A DNA stretch of 64,000 bases, taken from positions 34,969,183-35,033,182 of the forward strand of contig CM065377.1 in NCBI GenBank assembly GCA_033060915.1, read 5' to 3'. The first letter of the stretch is position 1; the number at the start of each line of letters is the position of its first letter. The notes beneath the pieces were generated by a model. It worked only from the letters and a program-made list of their open reading frames with translations, was not told the origin of the DNA and did not search any database. Below, piece after piece: positions 46,301-58,779 of the stretch. A program made the translations under genes and the position numbers. This DNA is from Euryodendron excelsum. Taxonomy: Eukaryota > Streptophyta > Magnoliopsida > Ericales > Pentaphylacaceae.

Positions 46301-46472
46301 CCCTCGGTTTTTACTTGGTGTGGATGACCTAGCACATTTTTAAATATGTTAGGTGGCGACTCTAAAAACTTTTTCAAAAAGCCCTAATAAATTCCATTCA
46401 AAACCCGTCGCATTCGTCCTTCTAGGAGGACGAGTTCTAACGAGAGAGCATTGCATTTGAGTTCCTCGAAAA
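43345..46472 (+). mobile_element. LTR 7b, subfamily C, right part
   Basis: Resumes LTR 7b after the nested solo LTR. It has GTCAACC repeats (43725-43815), GCGCCAC boxes (about 44114-44295), TATA 44321-44328, donor GACAAG|GTAATC at 44571/44572, a G-poor stretch (45340-45850) and the terminal block to GACGAGTTCTAACGAGAGAG (46430-46449). The last ~50 bases and the primer-binding site are deleted. Confidence 0.8.
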
Positions 46473-49400
46473 TTACTAACTCTGTACATTTGTTTTGTAG
46501 GTAGACCCTTGTTTACATTTTAATTTATGCTCATAAACTGCCATGTGTGCTGTGTGTGACAGGATGTATAGGAGTTGTTGAGCTCTTTCCTCCAATTTCC
46601 AAAATCACACACACACTTGCATATGCATTTTCATAAAATATTAACCCTAGTTACTATCTTCTAGTTAGAAGGGGGAACAGTACATTGACTATTGGTCATA
46701 GGCAGATGTGTCACCTAACCAACGGTCTTTCGATAGGTTCCTTGCTCGGATCACCAACCTATAATGGCACCACCTCGGGGAGTGGACCTAGATTTGAAGA
46801 TCTAGGAGCCGAGCTTTTTAGGAAGCATTAATAGCCCTCAACCTCATGTTCGTATAGCACCCATGCATAGGCGAACCTCTGCCCGATTCAGGGCACATGT
46901 CTTTTTCAAAAACCGAGGAAAGAGCGACCGCTTTTCAATTTCCTTACTCCTGTTGTTATTATGCTTATATACATGAATGCTTTATGATCAATATCTTGTC
47001 ATTCATGCTATTAAACTACTTATGCATATGTAATCATCTCAATGCAAGAGTTCCAAAGTAACTCAAGTCACTTGCACTCCATGCATATGATTGACCTCCA
47101 AGGGAATGACCCACAGGCCAATATCAAATCATAAGCCTACCCAATTCCTAAGGGTTCCAAACCTTAAGGATCATGGCATGCATCCAAGAATCATTTCATA
47201 AGAGGAGCCCCAATCCCTCTCGCTCAAATAGATAAGGTTGCCACAAGGCAAGGGGCAATCCGGAAATAAGGTCATTCAGCGACCTCCCACTATCAACAAG
47301 GCAAACCGAAGACTCGAAAAGTAGTTTAGGTAGATAGGTGAAAAAGTCCCATGGAAAATGTTCCCTTCTCCCAATCTATGTAATTTCATCTTTCTATCTC
47401 AAAAGAAATAAAATTGCTTTTTCTATTTCTCTTGAATGAATAGTTGCATAGAATGAATAAAATGGGCATAGGTATGGTATCTGCATAGAGGAGCAACCCC
47501 CTATCTCTAAAAGTGAGCAAACATAGTATGCTTAGTCCCCCTCTTAAAGCAGGGGCACGCATAGGGCATACATTACATACAAACTTTCAAACTAAGGCAC
47601 TAACTTCTCCTTTGTTTCGTGTCATCTGTCCTCCCCCTCATCTCTCAAGTACCAAGAAAACCAAAGACGAAGCAAGGACCGAAAAAAGAGTTTTCCTAAA
47701 CCGCTTATCTATTATCATTATGCTGTGCACATATTCACTACTGTCATGCTCCTGCATCAATGTCCATTCTATAGACATGAGTTCCATAAAACTCAAATCA
47801 GTGCATTTTAATCAACCGTAGAGAGAAATGAACAATTCGAGCTCATATTAACTGAACATCCCAAAGCTCCTAAGGGTTTCCCATCCCTAAGGATTCATGG
47901 CATGCATAAAACCATATATCAAGAAAGACCCAAATCTCTCTCCATCCATGGAGATGGGATTGCGCAAATAATAAAGCATCGACCGGCTCATGCCAAAGAG
48001 GTATTGTATTGCATACAGGGGCAACACCCCACCTTCAAAATGGACTCAGCATCATACCTAGATTCCCGCGAATAAGGGACCTCTATAGGACATGCATTAC
48101 ATAAGGTCTTCAACTCCACATACTAATTTTATTTACTTTTATTTTTCTTTTTCCAAGCCCAAGAGCACAACCAAAGCTATGTAATCTCTCCCTAGTCCCA
48201 CCCAATCCATAACTCTTGCAAGGATGAGCCCATTGAAGAGCAAAAGGGATTGACCGCTCATCAACAAAGTGTTACCTCTCAAGCAGCAACCTCCACACCA
48301 TGTCTTGACAATCGCCATCTATGTATCGACATGACAAAACTCTTCAGTCACTTGACAGTTAGGAAAATGGTCACTAACTATCTTAGCAACATAAGGTACC
48401 AACTTGAGAAGGGACTAGCAGCACAAGCTACGGGGTGGTCCTCCTAAAAAAAAAAAAAACGAAAAAAAAAGTGCCATTCCGTCCTTAATCATCAACTAAA
48501 AATTCACGCCTCATCCTCTACTGACTCACTCATCTCAAGGTCTCGCCAATCTAGTAGCATTGGACAATAAGTTGGCCGACTAGACCATCCATCAAATTTC
48601 CAAACCCTGAAGACCTTGGTAAAGCCTATGGGAGGAACCTTTGATTTTAGCTTGTCAAAGTGTCATATAAATATCAAGTGTATAGCAGGCTAATCTAAAA
48701 TAGAGGACTCTTAATCATGAAATGCTTTTTCTGCCATGCTAAAATCTTTGTTTCTAGAAAAATAAAACTTGCAGGGTATCCCGAAGGCTAACATCTTTTG
48801 ACCCTAAAGACTTCCTAGAGGTCCGCTACAGATTGTCACGGATAGCGCCAGCAACCTAAAATAGCACATGATAACAGAGCTTCAAAATCAATCACAACAG
48901 CTCAGTATCCAACCATCTACAAACAAAGGAGATCATTGACTCAGCAGAATACAATAGTTAAGAAGATCACAAAGGCTAGCACGAGTAGCTACCCATTTCA
49001 AAAAGTCTCAACTGAGGCAACACCACCCTCGTTGATCTACTACAATAAGGCAGTTCTACTTGGTCAAAGAAGGAGCCCCCTCTCTCCAAATCCTCAGAGA
49101 AACTCAAACCACTGAAGTGCTATAAGTAGCCTTGCCTCCTAGAGAACAACATACCATCTACTATGCCCGGTACAATCAAAGACGCATCTCCAACTCCTTC
49201 AGCAGAAAAATCAAATCTCGACAGGAGACTTCGTCACCAAAAAGACATCTCCAGCTTGCTAGAAAGCTAGAAGCAATGTTCACTCCCAACAATGAAAACT
49301 CGAAGTTAATGATCCTGGCAGAGATGGACAGGGAAGTTTTCCCAGCACTCATCAACTCAAGCTTGATAAAGCACTACTTTGTGTAATTAGAAACTCTAAT

Positions 49401-50694
49401 AGAGCAATAATGACAATGATCAAAATAAAGAGAGACCCTTAATTCCTATAACATACAGTTAAACAGAACCCTTGCAAAACCCCCCTGAGCCGGTCACATT
49501 TCCATCATATAACCAGCTTGGTAATCACCACCCACAATAAGTCGAAAGCCATAGCATAGGGGTAGGGAAAGAAAAAAACGGGTAGCATTACATGTCAAAA
49601 AAAATGCTCAAGTAATGTCATTTTCTATCAGGTAAGTGGTAGAAAACAAATAACAAGAGTCTAACAGTTTTCTCTAAATAAGTGGGAGAAAATGAATAGG
49701 GAAAGTATAGCAATGCAAAGGTCGAAGTCATCAAATCAATGACCTCAGCATTAGTCACAAAAGCAAAAGGTAAGAAAGGGATGAAATTGTTAAAGATGAT
49801 CATGGGAATCAAAGCTGAGTAGAATAATAGGTTTGAGCCTTTTATCTTATTCTTTCAAAAACCCAACACCTAGCTCACATTATGGTCCAAAAAAGACCTT
49901 TCAAATTGGTCATTGTTGTCATTGCTCTTCAAAGTAAAATGATTACATTGGGAAGTGCTCTATCTAGCAGAAGGAGTTATGAGAAGATAACGTCTATCCC
50001 AATGCAACAAGTGTTTCAATGCACCCCTATCAAAAACAACTTCAACAGTTTTTGACCAAAGTAACAACTTTAGTCAACAATAGGCAATGAGTCGTCTTCA
50101 TCGGCATCAATGAGAGAAACCACAAGAAAAGGCGTGGCCTGAGGACATAGTGAAAACCCTCTGGGGCACTATGGGCAAAAGAGTAGGCTCATGGCAAGAT
50201 ACAAAACCACCGACGCAGTGAAAACCCAAAAACGGGCGTTGACGTGCAACAATGGTAGAGCCGGCATCTGTGAAAACCCACAAGGGCACAGATGGCAAAA
50301 ATGGCTTAAATGAGAAAAAAAAAAAAAAAAGAGTCAAATCTCCTGATCAGCGATCCAAGACGGCCTCAACAAAGCAACAAAGTCTCAAGCCTCAACAAAT
50401 GGGTCAAGGGATGCCAAACTGTGGAGAACCTACATCGGTAACAGATTTCCAAACTCAACATGGCAAAAATGATAAGTATGAATGTCATAAGTCATTTATT
50501 AAGATTACTCTATTATATCTTGATATTTGCTAATGAGATACTAAGATAAGTACAAGTTCAAGGGGCACCTCCCGAAACTTCCCCAAGTTCCGAAGGCATC
50601 TCCAAAATACAACATTTTGTCCCCGCAACAAGATCCATCAACTTGCTAGCCAAGTCGCAACCAACTGGGGCATGCATCCATGCTCATCCTCCAT
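46473..50694 (+). other. Internal 5' leader region of a C-type element, no gag or pol
   Basis: The first part is homologous to 57170-58340: a splice acceptor-like ACATTTGTTTTGTAG|GT (46500), GGAGTGGACCTAGATTTGAA, GCATAGGCGAACCTCTGCC and a block with CCTAAGG(G/A)TT..GGCATGCAT. The last block occurs twice (about 47149 and 47869), a degenerate internal duplication. The longest open frame (49132-49386, plus) has no recognisable domain. The region ends abruptly at the truncated LTR 9. Confidence 0.55.
50140..50310 (+). repeat. GTGAAAACCC repeat, three copies
   Basis: GTGAAAACCC at about 50150, 50219 and 50270, the first and last followed by GGGCAC...GGCAAAA. On this strand it may be a degraded coding repeat. 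Function unknown. Confidence 0.6.
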
Positions 50695-51355
50695 TGTAAT
50701 CTCCGGTCCGTCCAAACTCACATTCAAATCAACACAGACATATTCAAAGTCCAAATCAATTTTTCAGACTCAATTTAATCAACTAATTGCTTCACAGGCC
50801 CACCGGGCCTAATAAAGGCAAGATGACCAAAATTCCCTTGTGACATTGCTCGGTCCAAACCCAACTGGCACATCTTCCTAGAGACGGTAAATCCCTATTT
50901 CAATCTCAAATTCAATTTCAAATTCAATTCCAATTCAAATCAAATTCGGCATGCCTTTCGAGAAAGTTGATCCCTCAAGCGATAAGACCATCCAATCCAG
51001 TACATTTTCTGAGAAAACTCTTCAGAACAGTAAGTCCCTTCAAACTCATCGACCGGGATGGAACCCAAGTCCCCGAGATGGTAGAATTGTCCACCTTTGG
51101 CGCCTACTAGCCTGCCAATAAAGAATGTCAGTTATTCAGCACGTCTTTCGAGAAAGTTGATTCCTCAAATGATATGTCCACCTACCAACTTCCTAAGAAC
51201 AGACAGTCTCCAAAATGAACACGAACCGTCAGAGTAGCGGAAATACTCGTAAACATCGCAATAGTCAGAGTGGCGGAAACACTCATAAATAGGTTGACAT
51301 TGGAAATTGCCAATATCACGGGAACGAACTCGCCTCTTGGCCGTGACATGTTTAC

Positions 51356-52865
51356 TGAAGTGTGCATCAAAATTGTCATTAAATTTATAGTTTTTCATAT
51401 GTATTTATTCATTTATTTTGTTTCGCATAATAGTTTGGTGTGCCTTTGGTAATGAAGTTTGGTTTAATGTTTTGATAGATTTATAAAGCTTAAATGAAGT
51501 ATTTCAGAGATCTTTCAAACCGGGATTTGGAGCAAAGAATTGAAGTGAAATTGAGTTAAAGATTGAAGCAAATTTTGGTTCAAAGAAGTGCCCCAAATCT
51601 GCCCCATTTCAAATCCAAGAAGACGCTAAAAGATGATCCACTTCAAGCCCAAACTTGCTCTATATTTTTTGCAAACTTCAGCCTAAAGTTTTAAGGCCTA
51701 TTTCAACTCATTTGTAGGAAGTTGTTGGGAGAAAATAAGAGCTTGCACATGGTTAGAGTACAATAATTCTTCATTATGGAAAAAGGAGAGCATGCACAGG
51801 GCTAGAAAGAAGTGGAGGACAGTAATTCTTCATTATGGGGTAAAGAGAGAAGAAAAAAATAGTCTAAAAGATGGAATAAAGAGGTCCACCAGCCAGCTTA
51901 AAATGCTAGCCAAATCTGCCTTTCTCTCCATATGTTAGACATACCACTAGTGTTTGGACCATAACTTTGGACTCAGCTGTCCAAATGACCTGTTCTTTTC
52001 GAGCTGGAAAGTAGACAAGAAGCTCTATAAATATCTTTATAATAGCCATCTCTAAAAACAGAGTGGAAGAGGGTGAAAACTTAGTCCAAAGTTAGAGGAA
52101 AGATTTGTGCGAAAACCTGGGCAGCTTGTATTTTGCTTTTTTTTTGTTGATTTTGGCTCTTCAATGTTAAAAACCTCTTATTTTATGTTGATGCAATTGT
52201 TTTTCTTCATAATGGTTGTTGGCTAAGCTCTTTCTTGGTTCAAGATCAAGGATGATGGTGGTTGAGGTGATCTCTTTAAGGTATTAACGCATCTCAATGA
52301 TTTATCTTTTCACTTTGTACATGGATGATTGATAATTGTTAAGAATTTTTAGAAATCATTTAGGCAATGTTATAATCTAGAATTTCTATGCACAAACCTC
52401 AGTTTTGGTATAGGGATTGCTTGATTCACTGTCTTGCCTAGTTTGAAACTATTTTTCCATTTCTATGCAAGATTCAATCATTCATTTCTTTGAAATTTGT
52501 TGCAATATTTTCCGACCCAATATCACCATTGTTGATGTTGGGTTGAGTTATCTTAAATATCTTAAAAGAACCACCAATATACCACGATCGGAATTGATTT
52601 TGAGCCAAGACTTTTATTTCTCTTGTAATTTTAAGCATTGTCATTTGAATTCTATTCACAACTACTCATCTTTCAAAGAAAATTTCACATTCATTGTGAA
52701 CCAATTTTTTTTTCTGACTAAATTTCTCTTAAGTTTTTATCACGAAACTATTTTTTAAATTTAGCTCCTTGTGGATATGACCTCGGTCTTACCAAGTTAA
52801 TTGCTACATCGCACACTCGTGCACTTGCGAGTTAAAATAAGCCGATAAGAAAGAGTAGTCAAGAA
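51356..52865. mobile_element. 1.5-kb insertion in LTR 9, TSD TTTAC, unrelated LTR-like sequence
   Basis: The uninterrupted family sequence reads ACATGTTTACC; here TTTAC is found on both sides of the insert (51351-51355, 52866-52870). The insert starts TGAAGTGTGC. It contains a promoter-like AGCTCTATAAATATCTT (about 52022) and ends with GGATATGACCTCGGTCTTAC and CGTGCACTTGCGAG, wording common at the ends of other plant LTRs. I read it as a solo LTR of a different family with a degraded right end (..AAGAA instead of ..CA). No coding capacity. Confidence 0.7.
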
Positions 52866-53834
52866 TTTACCAAAGGATGAGATACCTTTAGAACCAACTC
52901 ATCACAGATCGTCAGAATGGTGGAAACACTCAAAACCAAAGTCAACACTAGTGCCTACTAGCCCACTCGGTGAAAAATAACCAAACTACCCCTTAGGCCA
53001 TTTTCAGCACGCTTCTTAAGAAAGTACCTTAGTCCTCAAAACGGTAAGTCCACCCTTTCAAGATTGCCCCAAAGACGATCTAGTATGTTCAAATGCCTTC
53101 TAATCAGTTCTAAGCTAATTCTGGGACCATCTGGTCAAAATGACCATTTTGCCTATTGGCATTTAAGCGCCTCCGGGAACCACATCGGCTCTGGGTATCA
53201 AATCGGTAACCTCTCAAGAATACTTCTAATAGTATTCTTGCCCTTCTAATACCTTTTTAGATCATTCCGAGTCAATTTCGGCAAACAAGGTACAAAATGA
53301 CCGTTTTGCCCTTAGTGGGCTGGTCACCTTTTTCGATCACACTGGCTCTGAGTATCAAACCAACACTCCCTTAGAACACTCTAGATAGTGTTTCCAACCC
53401 TCAAGTCCGCTCATGAGTCATTCCGAGTCCATTCCGATGGCTCTCTGGTCTATTTAACTGTTTTGCCCCTAATATATCGGTCAACAACTCTGACCTTGTT
53501 TTTCAAGTCTGTTACCTCTACGACACTATTTCAAGGGTTTCTACCCATTTTCGGCCTTTCGGACCATTCTCAGTCTTCCGAATCATTTTCAGACCTTCCA
53601 GAGTCACTCCCAGTGCAGCTAAGCCAAAAATTGCATGGTAGTCACTTATACAAGCGTCCAAATCTTTTGTCTTGCGTGTCAAGGCTTAAAAGATATGTTT
53701 TTTACTGACCTTAAGAGCTTCTTAAGTGGCTAATGCCACAAGCAGTGGCGCCAATCCAAAATTGGGCCTGGAGTGGCACTAGAAGGGATTTTAGCCTGGC
53801 ACCATTGCAACAGGCGCTAGGTCAATCTTTTATC

Positions 53835-53842
53835 TATAAATA
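53835..53842 (+). promoter_or_regulatory. LTR 9 TATA box
   Basis: TATAAATA preceded by GGCGC boxes (about 53747-53818). Confidence 0.7.
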
Positions 53843-56800
53843 TAGAGCCTCCCCCTGAATGGAAAGGGTCGTCAATCTAGCTCCAAAAACTCTGTCTCTC
53901 GATATACAAGCCTTGAACTCTCTCCAAACCCTAGCTTTCTTAGGCTCCTTCAAACCCTAGCCCCCATACACTTTAACCCTAGCATACATACACTCAATAC
54001 ACTCATATACAAGCCTTCAACATCCATTGAAGACTGAAGTACTACAAGTTTGAAGCTTCTAAAGTCCAAGAAAAGCAAAGCAAAACAAAGCAAAGAAGAT
54101 ATGAGGTTAGTTTTCTGTTTACGTTTATGTAATTTCCCCCTCTCTCTTCTTCCTCCTAACCCACTTGGTTTTTTTTCTATTTTAATCCCCTATCTTCTTC
54201 TTCCCTTTCTTGCATACTTGAAACAAGGGAATCTCCAATTCATGTGTAGGAAGAATGGTTAAAAGTCACCATGTCGGGGGCTTTTTTTCTAATTCAACCT
54301 TGGACTATGAGGATTCGACCCCCTTGATTATATGGTGAAACTTAAACCTTGTATGTTCAGGATCCTACTTGTATTGTGCATATCATATTCATATATCTCT
54401 TCAAAATCGTTTTCTAAACTTGTTTTCAAAACTTGCATTAAAAATCTTATCTTTCAAACTTAAAAATCACAATCTTAAGATAATTCTAATCACTTCATGG
54501 TCAAGGTTATTTTAGGAAAGTGTTACATAAGTTTTTGGTGTAAACTCTAAATTATTTCTATCCAAATCACAATCCTAAGATGATTCTAACGATTCCATGG
54601 TTAGGGATGTTTTAGGAAAGTGTTACATTTAAAGTGACCAACATGGTCCATATTTCCAAACCCTTATTGTTTTCAAAATCACAATCTTAGAGTGGTCCTA
54701 ATCTTCTTATGGTTAAACTCGTTTTAGGGAAGTGAGATATTTTTAGAGGCTTACAAAAACGCACATTCAAATCCCTTTCCAAATTATTTTTCAAAACTTA
54801 CTTTCCAAAACTTCTTTTTTAAATTCTCTCCAAAATCCCTTTTCAAATCCACTTTATAAAACTTCTTTTCCAATACACTTTCTAAAAACTCTCTTTAAAT
54901 ATCCTTCCTAGAAATCTTCTCTTCAAAATATCCACTTTCCAAAATCTCATTTTCTTGAAATCCAAGTCAAACCTTAGAATTCATGATTAGAAAACCCTAA
55001 TTCCTTTTTTGAAGTTTTGATTTCCTATTTTGCCACAAAACATAAATTTCCAAAACTCTATTTTCTACATCAAAATCATAGATTTCCTAAACCTCTTTTC
55101 CATGTCAAATCTAATCTTCCAACTTAGGAAACCAAATCTAATCCTCCGTTTTTAGAAACAAAATCAAATTATCTCTTTTTCAAAATAAAATCCAATCTTT
55201 TATTTTAGGAAATAAAAATATGATCTTTCCTAATTCCTACATTTCCTAATTCTATTCCTTTCCTAATTCCATACCTTTTCTAAATCTCAATTTTCTAAAT
55301 TCTAAATTATCAAGTCTTTTTTAAACTCAAATCTCTCTTAACTTCAGTATTTCCAAAACTCAAACTTTCAAATTTTTCTTAATTTCGAATCTTTCTATTT
55401 CTAAACTTTCTAAATCTAAACCTTTCTTAAATTCAAGACTTTCCAAATTCAAAGCTTTCCAATTCTAAATCTTTCCAAAATCCTTTGACTTATTAAATTT
55501 CAAACCTTTCCACAATTTCTAAACTTTCTTAATTCAAGATTTTCCTAAATTAGCTCTTTCTTAAAAAGAAAGCATTCATAATTCAAAACTTTTCAAATTC
55601 AAAACTATCTAAATTTAAAACTTTCCTAAAGTATAACTTTCCTAAATTGAAACTTCCTAAATTCAATTCTTTCCTAAAATAGAACTTTCCTATTTCAAAA
55701 CTTTCCTAATTCAAAGCTTTTCAAAGTCCAATCTTTCCTAAACCCTAACTTTCCAAATCATTCCAAGTTAAGTGTTTTCAAATCAAGTCAAATCCCTTTT
55801 CAAATCTTCCATAAATCCAATCTTCCTTAACTCCAACTTTCCTAATTCAAATCTTTCCCAATTCAAACTTTTCGTAAATTCAACCTTCTAAAATCAAACT
55901 TCTCAAGTCTAAATCACATTCTTTCCAATTCAACTATATGTTCCAATTTTAGGTAACCTAAACCTTAGGAGGTCTAAACCCTAGTCCAACTTTAACCCTA
56001 AAGTTAGGACATTTCCAACTCTTTTCTAAACCAAGATGGTTTTTAAATTCCAATTATGGTCAAGATGTTTTGAAAATTCTTTTTTTTCAAACCAAGTCTA
56101 ATTCCAATCTTCTAAGTCTAAATTCCAAAACAAATCCTTTTGAAACCTTCTATTATCAATCAGACTCTTGTCCAAACTACGACTGACCTGATTCCCAAAA
56201 AGGGATACGTAGGAAACCCTCATGGGTGCGGTCGTAACCTTTTTAAAGTTTTTAATTTCATAACATTTTTCAAACTTCCAATTCCTCAAGCTATTTCAAG
56301 TTTCCAATTCCAAGATCTATTTTCAAATCTCCAACTTCAATTTCTAGAACCTTCTTTCAAAAATCAAATCAAGTCTTTTTAAATCTACTTTCAAAATCAA
56401 ATCAAATTCTTGTACTTGTATATCATGCATCATGTCAACTTCTTTCTAAAACTTCTTTTCAAAAGTGGATAGTTTTGGACATTTATTAATCATAGATTCC
56501 GAATGAGTGAACCTAGGGTGAATAGACATGTAGGTATCGTAAGGACGGGGTAGGGTGATAGTTTAGTGCGTTTTCCCTACACATAACCAACCTCTGAACC
56601 TAGATCACTATTTTCAAATACCAAATGGAATTATTTTCAAAAAAGCGCTTAAATATTTTCGAAGGTTTCCAAACAACCTATTTTTCAAAAATCCTTTCTT
56701 GAGGAAGCTTTCAAAATCTTTTCAAAAACCCTAAGTGTAATCTTCAGATTGTGCTTAGTTTTACGTAACCTAACTCACCTTAATCAAGTTAGGTGGTGAC

Positions 56801-56956
56801 TCCGAATCTTTTCCAAGAGCCCTTATTCAAATCAATTTTCAAATTCAAACCTAGTCACACTCATTCTTCTAGGATGATGAGTTCTAACGAGAGAGTATTG
56901 TATTTTTTCCCCTTGTGCATATTTGCCTCGAGTGCGAAAAATCGGGGCGTGATAGC

Positions 56957-56974
56957 TGACGACTCTGTTGGGGA
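56957..56974 (+). other. Primer-binding-like site
   Basis: TGACGACTCTGTTGGGGA two bases after the LTR end. It resembles TGGCGACTC.GCTGGGGA, the tRNA-Arg-type primer-binding site familiar from Tat/Ogre-type Ty3 elements (recalled from family knowledge). It fixes the orientation of the superfamily as plus here. Confidence 0.7.
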
Positions 56975-58384
56975 TGCTTAGAGGGTTAGGCCATTATCAT
57001 ATCTGTTCACTCTCACCCATTTGGAGTCTTTGATTAATTTGTCTAATTTTATCCACCTCAAAAAGCGTTCAAAATCAAGTTTTTCCAAATTGTTTTAAAA
57101 AAAATGTCATTGCTTGCATTCAATTACATTCAATTATTTAATCTTACATTAAGTTTTCATTCAAAGTACTGACTTTTGTATATTTATTTTGTAGGTGGAC
57201 CTTTGTTCACATTTTATTTCATGTTATATTAACTGCTATGTATATCGTGAATGTATGGAATGGACAGGATGGATAAGAGTTGTTGGGCCCTTTCCTCCAC
57301 TTTTTAAAATTTCACACATACACTGCACGTGCACAAGCATTTGCATACTTGCATTCTCTACCCAAAATGTGCCTTCAAGTTAGAAGGGGGAACGGTATAT
57401 TGGTTATGCGCAAAATGCTATGTCAATTTCTTTGCCTACGATCTCTTGATGGTTCCTTTGCTTGGATCACCAACAGATCATGGCACTACCTCAGGGAGTG
57501 GGCCTAGGTTTGAAGATCTGGGAACTAAGCCATTTTAGGAAGCATTAGTAAATCCTCAACCTTGTGTTCATATAGACACCATGCATAGCCGAACCTCTGC
57601 CGGATTTAAGACACGCACGTCATTTTCAAAACCATGGAGGAAAGGGCTACTACTTTACTTTCCTTTAAACTTATTTATTCCTGATGTTATAATACTTATA
57701 TTTATGCTGTTATAATGCCCATCTAACGGCTCATGCATCAATGTCAAGACAAGAGTTCCAAAATAACCCAAAGTCACTGCATTTTTATGCGTATGATCAA
57801 CCCAAAGAGAGTAACACCAAGTTCACTTTTCCTTACATTAAACCTACCAAAATCCTAAGGGTTTTCATGTAACCCTAAGGACTCATGGCATGTATTTCAA
57901 GTCATTTCATAAGAGAGGCCCCAATCCCTCTATGCTCACGGAGATAAGATTGCCAAGAAGACAAGGGGCAGTCAAACATGATCTCTTAACGACCTCATCA
58001 ACATCAAAGAAGGCAAATCCAAAGACCCAAGAGTAGTTTATGATCTCAAATATAAAAGTAGACAGGTGGAAGTCCCAAGAAAATTGTTCCCTCTCCTCCT
58101 ATTAAAATGTATTTCAATTCCGTTGTATTTAAACTCCAAAGTTCAATGTACTTATTTATTTTTCATGAATGAATGCATGTATGTTCCTACTCAAACAGTA
58201 AGGTATCTGCATACAGGAGCAAAGTCCCTATCTCCAAAAAGTGAGCCAAAAGCATCATGTTTAGTTTTCCCTTTATACCCGTTGCAAGCTCAAAGCGGAA
58301 AAATAGGAAATCCACTGCAACGCAAGGAAACTGGGCCAAAAAGGTAGAAGAAAGAACTGCGTGCTAGAGTTGAAGCTAGGATGA
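56975..58384 (+). other. Internal leader region of the short element
   Basis: It has an acceptor-like TTTATTTTGTAG|GTGG ending at 57194, then a segment shared with 46500-47500. The frame around 57400-57538 (GTTSGSGPRFEDLGTKPF) is partly conserved in the other copy but ends soon, so coding is unproven. It joins a truncated antisense gene at about 58385. Confidence 0.5.
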
Positions 58385-58678
58385 GACAATCGTGATGCAA
58401 CTGTCAGGGAAGATAGGTCCCCCAATGTCATCCGAACCATCTTGAAGACCTAGGAGGAAATCATACTCGTGAGGAGTGGGAGTAAACTCACATTCCCCAA
58501 AATGGAAAAGAGACAAGTCAAGCTGCCAGAAGGGAATTACTGCCTCCACAAATCTAGGAATAAGCCGCACTAATAGGAGAAAAGCCATACGACCAAAAGA
58601 TTGGTGAAAGATATCCTCCTCGTTTGGAGGATACCTATTATACCAGGCTCTCAATCGGCTCAAAATCGCGTCGGCCAT
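58376..58678 (-). pseudogene. Truncated antisense mobile-domain-like gene
   Basis: The ATG at 58676-58678 is one base after TTACCTTTTAG|A, the same acceptor position as the other two copies. The protein begins MADAILSRLRAWYNRYPPNE and reaches RFVEAVIPFWQLDLSLFHFG, then ECEFTPTPHEYDFLLGLQDG. That F.F...E.TPT..EY..LLGL pattern is typical of plant mobile domain or related plant transposon domains. The protein diverges from the copies at 15459 and 26283 beyond MAD, so this is another lineage of the gene. It is cut after about 100 codons by a deletion joining leader sequence. Antisense to both flanking LTRs. Confidence 0.65.
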
Positions 58679-58741
58679 TCTAAAAGGTAAATCAAGGTAA
58701 GAGCATTAAAATACAGTATATATAGTAAAAAACACTAAGGC

Positions 58742-58764
58742 ATATATATATATATATATATATA
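58742..58764. repeat. (AT)n microsatellite
   Basis: About eleven AT dinucleotides just upstream (minus strand) of the antisense gene start, inside its putative intron 1. Confidence 0.9.
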
Positions 58765-58779
58765 AAGAGTTTCTTAAAT

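Larger units (their letters stand above)
50695..56954 (+). mobile_element. LTR 9, subfamily A, probable 5' LTR of a short element
   Basis: The first ~30 bases are missing (starts TGTAATCTCCGG where the family has a longer TGTAAGCACC..GTAATCTCCGG). It ends GGGGCGTGATA at 56954 and is followed by a primer-binding-like site. TATA is at 53835-53842 and a donor-like GAG|GTTAGT at 54115/54116. A 1.5-kb foreign insertion lies at 51356-52865. The leader and R regions closely match LTR 10 (for example AGGTCAATCTTTT.TCTATAA), so the two are probably a pair. Confidence 0.8.

Noticed and set aside
58066..58347. Possible host gene with 93-codon frame
   Set aside because: It lies in leader sequence shared with 47.3-47.6 kb, where the frame is not kept.
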